This document shows, one piece after another, positions 60,636 to 64,000 of a stretch of DNA of 64,000 bases (its first letter is position 1; each line of letters starts with the position of its first letter). The stretch spans positions 481,501-545,500 of the forward strand of contig JAQFVV010000142.1 of the NCBI GenBank assembly GCA_028023455.1, read 5' to 3'. Made by a program: the position numbers and the translations under genes. Source of the DNA: Epiperipatus broadwayi (lineage: Eukaryota > Onychophora > Udeonychophora > Euonychophora > Peripatidae). The notes under the pieces are model-generated. The model saw only the letters and a program-made list of their open reading frames with translations. It was not told where the DNA came from and did not search any database.

Positions 60636-60827
60636 TAGGGTACATCGGAATTGGATTATATTTTGATTAACAGATTTAACAAAATAAATAAGCTTTACTA
60701 ATTGATTAGTAACATGTAAAATATTTTGAAATGCAAAATAGAGACAAAAATTATCAAAAAAGACAGTATTAAAAGTTGATATTTATAATCTTTATAAACA
60801 CAATAGTAAATTTAAATTGTTATTTGC
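60636..60827 (+). pseudogene. Decayed RTE endonuclease C-terminus
   Basis: The stretch tcggaattggattatatttt is nearly the same as 40136-40155, and the following sequence aligns with the end of the RTE endonuclease at 40.14-40.40 kb (SELDYILINR, then agagacaaaaattatcaaaa and gttgatatttataatctt blocks). It is broken by the family A palindrome and resumes as RT at 61.96 kb. Confidence 0.65.
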
Positions 60828-61425
60828 TAATTACATTTTGAATTACAAGTGTCAAATTAACTCAACCCACATCGTTGACACCATTAATTTTAGATAAATA
60901 CAGTAATGACTACTATTCATCACTTACTAAACTAGAGATTGTCTTTAACACAGATATAAACTTCAAAACTCAATTAAAGATTAATATATCTGATTTTTTT
61001 AAAATTAAACACACAAACATATGGAGTTATTCACTTTTTTTTTTTCCGATGTGCAATATCTTTATAAATATATTAAATAATCTCAATATTACCACATATT
61101 TTTTAAAAAAAAATAGAGTAAAAGACAAATGTCCCTCAAGATGCATTTCATGCTGAACCAGCACTCATCAGTTGGACCAGATAATTACACTTTGAATTAC
61201 ACAGGGAAAAAGAAATGTGAATAACTCCATGTGTTTGTGTGTTTAGTTTTAACAAAATTAGATATATTAATCTTTAACTGAGTTTTGAAATTTATATCTG
61301 TGCTAGAGACAATCTCTAGTTTAGTAAATGTTTAATAATAGTCATTACTATATTCATCTAAAGTTGATGGTTTCAAAGATGTAGGTTGAATTAATTTGAT
61401 ACTTGTAATTCAAAATGTAATTATT
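60828..61425. repeat. Foldback of ribozyme element A-like units
   Basis: The arms 60828-61040 and 61209-61425 are imperfect inverses (for example tacattttgaattacaagt on the left). The spacer holds a minus-strand hammerhead, and a plus-strand one follows the right arm. In the minus copy the ribozyme precedes the arm, in the plus copy it follows it, so the units are circularly permuted with respect to each other. Confidence 0.8.
61128..61190 (-). ncRNA. Hammerhead ribozyme, family A, copy 4
   Basis: Minus strand: helix I CAA, core CUGAUGA (61171-61165), stem II GUGCU/AGCAU with loop GGUUC, GAAA, palindromic stem III AUGCAU, C at the cleavage position, then UUG pairing with CAA. An outer helix between CAAAGUGU and ACAUUUG is possible. 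The catalytic core is intact. Confidence 0.7.
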
Positions 61426-61469
61426 TAATAGAAATAAATATTTTTCATATAATAAAGATATATATGAGA

Positions 61470-61535
61470 GACAATGACCTGGACTAACCGATGAGTGCTG
61501 ATTCAGCACGAAATGCATTCTGGGAGTCATTTGTC
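61470..61535 (+). ncRNA. Hammerhead ribozyme, family A, copy 5
   Basis: Outer helix I GACAAUGAC pairs with GUCAUUUGUC (one bulge). The core reads CCGAUGA (61488-61494), a U4-to-C change. Stem II GUGCU/AGCAC is fully paired, followed by GAAA (61510-61513), palindromic stem III AUGCAU and U61519. The U4 change is expected to weaken cleavage. Confidence 0.65.
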
Positions 61536-61539
61536 TTTA

Positions 61540-61960
61540 TTTATATGAATTTAAAAGAATATGTGATAATATTATGGTTATTTAATTTATTTATTTATTA
61601 ATTGTTATAAATATTAACAAGCTTTGAAATTGATTCTATCTTGATAGCAATATAAATAAAAAATATTTGATATTCTATTAAGAATGATGGCAAACATATT
61701 TGATACTAAAAACAAACAATTCACCCCAAAATTTTAACTGAAACAAGACATTATATATAAAAAATAGACACTATGAAATTATTTTAAAACAATCCATTAA
61801 AACAAATCTGTACTTTTGAGTTGTAAAAAATGTTAGAAAAAGAATTATTCATAACAATAATATAAGAAAATATAACAATAAATTGGCAAGAAAAACTTTA
61901 GGAATATATATATATATAAAACCATGCAGATGCATCTCAATAACAGCTGAGTATTTTAAA
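61540..61960. other. AT-rich sequence
   Basis: It continues the post-ribozyme part of the element A-like unit to about 61610; the rest is unassigned. Confidence 0.35.
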
Positions 61961-61964
61961 TGAG

Positions 61965-62590
61965 CAGATAAGTCATTTATTTAAATCCATGAAGAAAGAA
62001 AAAGCTTCATAAAATGATGGAATAGTTATTGATATCTTATAAAAAGCAAGAAGAAAATAGAAAAATTGTTGGCAAATCAATATGCCAAATTTTTAAATAG
62101 TAAAGATATTCTAGGTGATTGGAGAAATACAGATGTAATATTTGATATATAAGAAAATTAATAAAGAAGGTATTCAAAATTACATATCTCTAAACCTTCT
62201 ATTAGATCTATAAAATATCTTTTCCAAAACAATTACAATTCGTTCACAGCAAACTTTGAATTCAAATCACCACAAAAAGAAACTGGATTTAAAAAAGATT
62301 TTAGCACAGTAAATCGTATGCAAGTATTTAAAAAAATTATAGTAAGAATTATTAAATATAAGTTACCATAAACTTTGGATGTATAAATTATGAAGAGACA
62401 TTTATTGTATAAGAATTTCTATTATGATTTATGCTTTCAGACCCAGGGTAATATCAAATGTCTGAAGAATAATTATAAAAATGAAATAACAATGATTAGG
62501 TAATTCTGAGAAAGTTAAGATTGATAAAGATGCAAGATGGGATAATGTCATATCTACAAATCTTTTTACAGCAGTTTACAATAAGAATTA
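61965..62590 (+). pseudogene. Decayed RTE reverse transcriptase
   Basis: All three plus frames together follow the 37.6-kb RT in order: MKKEKAS then NDGIVIDIL, LLANQYAKFLNSKDILGDWR, a NY..lnLL...FsKtI segment (against NYRPISLL...FTKII), ETGFKKDFSTVNRMQVF (against [17 protein letters not shown]), and ARWDNVISTNLFTAV (against [15 protein letters not shown]). Many stops and frameshifts show an old copy. With 60636-60827 it forms one RTE insertion interrupted by the element A palindrome, and it stops at the start of element B. Confidence 0.75.
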
Positions 62591-62696
62591 TTTAAAATTA
62601 AGAGCGTGCTAATAACTCTAAACAAGCTTTTTTTTTATTTATTTATGATAAATGCTACTACAAGAGAAGGCATTCAAATCATTTTTATCTTGGATT

Positions 62697-62752
62697 GTCC
62701 CCATCCCCAGACCGGTTTCGACCTATGGGTCTCTTCAGTGAGGAGTTGGGAC
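62697..62752 (-). ncRNA. Hammerhead ribozyme, family B, copy 1
   Basis: Minus strand: outer helix I GUCCCA with UGGGGAC (bulged G), AC bulge, inner helix I UCCUCA with UGGGGA (6 bp, one G-U), core CUGAAGA (62738-62732; position 7 is A, which is allowed), stem II GACC/GGUC with loop CAUA, GAAA (62719-62716), palindromic stem III ACCGGU, then C. Predicted cleavage is between 62710 and 62709. Every conserved core base is present. Confidence 0.85.
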
Positions 62753-63115
62753 ATTAGATCTAAAAAACCAACTCAAGCAAAGCATTTATCTAAAAGATAA
62801 TTGTTAGAAGATCTGAAACTTTTAGACATCTACATGTCTTTAAAGTCAGCTCTCCAACTGAAAAAATCATATGGGCCTGAACTTAATTCAGATACTCCAT
62901 ATATTATAGGCTTAGCTCTTTAATTTAGCTAAAGCCACAACAGCAAAATAATAATAGTAATAATAACAAGTCAGATGTCACATGACTTATATATAGCTTG
63001 CACTTACAAATATGTAAAATTAAGAGCGTGCTAATAACTCTAAACAAGCTTTTTATTTTATTTATGATAAATGCTACTACAAGAGAAGGCATTCAAATCA
63101 TTTTTATCTTGGATT

Positions 63116-63171
63116 GTCTCCATCCCCAGACCAGTTTCGACCTATGGGTCTCTTCAGTGAGGAGTTGGGAC
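63116..63171 (-). ncRNA. Hammerhead ribozyme, family B, copy 2
   Basis: Same motif with three visible differences at most: stem III is ACUGGU (one U-G pair instead of C-G) and the distal end of helix I reads GAGAC in place of GGGAC. Core, stem II and inner helix I are unchanged. Predicted cleavage is 419 bases from that in copy 1, so a transcript of the array would release a unit-length RNA. Confidence 0.85.
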
Positions 63172-63394
63172 ATTAGATCTAAAAAACCAACTCAAGCAAA
63201 GCATTTATCTAAAAGATAATTGTTAGAAGAAGATCTGAAACTTTTAGACGTCTACATGTCTTTAAAGTCAGCTCTCCAACTGAAAAAATCATATGGGCCT
63301 GAACTTAATTCAGATACTCCATATATTAGTAGGCTTAGCTCTTTAATTTAGCTAAAGCCACAACAGCAAAATAATAATAGTAATAATAACAAGT

Positions 63395-63560
63395 CCAAGA
63401 TAAAAATGATTTGAATGCCTTCTCTTGTAGTAGCATTTATCATAAATAAAAAAAAAAAGCTTGTTTAGAGTTATTAGCACGCTCTTAATTTTACATATTT
63501 GTAAGTGCAAGCTATATATAAGTCATGTGACATCTGACTTGTTATTATTACTATTAATAA
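63395..63560 (+). repeat. Inverted partial copy of element B spanning the dimer junction
   Basis: The reverse complement equals about 62957-63112, from aatagtaataataacaagtc through the unit junction to catttttatcttgga. It contains no ribozyme. Confidence 0.85.
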
Positions 63561-64000
63561 GAATTATTATAAATTAAATGATATATATATATAAGCACTT
63601 TAACACACTGAAGAAGAAGCTGTCAATAGTAACAAAAACAATTAAATTAATCTAGGCTGAGTTTTTCCCTCATATTCATGGTCAAAATAGGTTATAAACC
63701 ATTGCTGTAATATTACTAAATAATGTATGCATTAAATGATAATAAAGAAAATATATTTCTAATTTGATGTTATATATATTTTCATCTGCTTAATTTTTTT
63801 TCTAAAATGTAAATATATTAAAAAAGGGATTAATGTAAGTATCATATACTTAATCTAAAATAAAATATGTAATAATTTTGCAAATAAAACCTAAACAAAT
63901 GAAGAGTAAACATATTTTTCTATTCACATTGGGAAAACATTTGCTCAACATAAAAGAATATTTTCTTCTACAGATAAATTTTCTCATCTTTGTTAATATT
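63561..64000. other. AT-rich sequence with a decayed family F motif at 63655-63700
   Basis: The minus strand at about 63697-63655 reads AUGAAUAUGAGGG and later CUCAGCC, matching the family F core and helix I partner with most of stem II deleted. The remainder is AT-rich with TA tracts. Confidence 0.35.

Larger units (their letters stand above)
62591..63394 (-). mobile_element. Ribozyme element B, tandem dimer
   Basis: Two direct copies of a unit of about 420 bp: agagcgtgctaataactc at 62601 and 63023, the ribozymes 419 bases apart. The copies differ at a few positions, so the duplication is young. The first copy lacks the segment before aaaattaagagcg. The 64- and 73-codon plus frames in each unit are incidental. 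One ribozyme per unit plus head-to-tail arrangement fits a PLE pseudo-LTR pair or a retrozyme. Confidence 0.85.

Noticed and set aside
62606-63219. Duplicated 64/73-codon plus frames as a small gene family
   Set aside because: They lie on the strand opposite the ribozymes within a tandem non-coding unit, and include the ribozyme complement; no protein family fits.
1-64000. CRISPR array, operon or prokaryotic origin
   Set aside because: No short regularly spaced repeats with unique spacers, no ribosome-binding sites, and retroelement content is eukaryotic.

Overview
This is a very AT-rich, gene-poor window from a eukaryote, almost certainly an invertebrate animal. The signs are many (TA)n tracts, non-LTR and Penelope-like retroelements, tRNA-derived SINEs, and no operons or dense reading frames. 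I find no host protein-coding gene. Every reading frame with a recognisable family belongs to a mobile element. I cannot name the species.

Coding content. (i) A Penelope-like element (PLE) at 29.3-32.2 kb has an RT core, a GIY-YIG endonuclease with the Y..YIGQ signature, and a second inverted copy of its 3' third. (ii) An RTE-type LINE at 37.6-40.4 kb has an uninterrupted RT frame on the minus strand and its endonuclease on the plus strand, as expected of a twin-priming 5' inversion. Decayed RTE pieces lie at 52.6 and 60.6-62.6 kb. (iii) Two decayed LTR-retrotransposon bodies lie on the minus strand at 12.5-14.95 and 20.2-21.1 kb. (iv) A LINE C-terminus with a CCHC motif lies at 25.7-26.3 kb, and PLE tails at 10.2-11.1 kb.

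Ribozymes. The most notable content is a dense set of hammerhead-ribozyme (HHR) motifs that form families. Family A (28.1, 40.75, 41.14, 61.16, 61.5 kb) and family B (62.72, 63.14 kb, a decayed copy at 19.9 kb) have the canonical core CUGANGA plus GAAA, a paired stem II and a short palindromic stem III. Helix I has an inner and an outer part in the best copies. Family B is a tandem dimer with one ribozyme per ~419-bp unit plus an inverted partial copy, the arrangement expected of PLE pseudo-LTRs or animal retrozymes. Families C (3.8, 32.3, 32.6 kb), D (just after both PLE ORF ends) and F (10.2, 49.85, 50.06 kb) keep the same architecture but have cores UUGANAA or AUGANUA. The changes at positions 3 and 8 are coordinated (C-G to U-A to A-U), and position 7, known to be free in hammerheads, is the one that varies. 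I treat C, D and F as hammerhead-like candidates, not proven ribozymes.

Other layout. Large foldback palindromes recur at 3.76, 9.71, 14.99, 24.06, 32.19, 40.6, 49.8 and 60.83 kb, many with a ribozyme motif in each arm. Minisatellites include ~340-bp x2.6 (6.56 kb), 68-bp x4 (15.45 kb), ~56-bp (43.26 kb), 87-bp x7.6 (43.67 kb) and 71-bp (44.35 kb). Very short tRNA-derived SINEs lie at 11.66, 50.4, 51.5 and 53.55 kb, the 50.4-kb copy with a perfect 16-bp target duplication. The rest is AT-rich sequence in which I see no gene.
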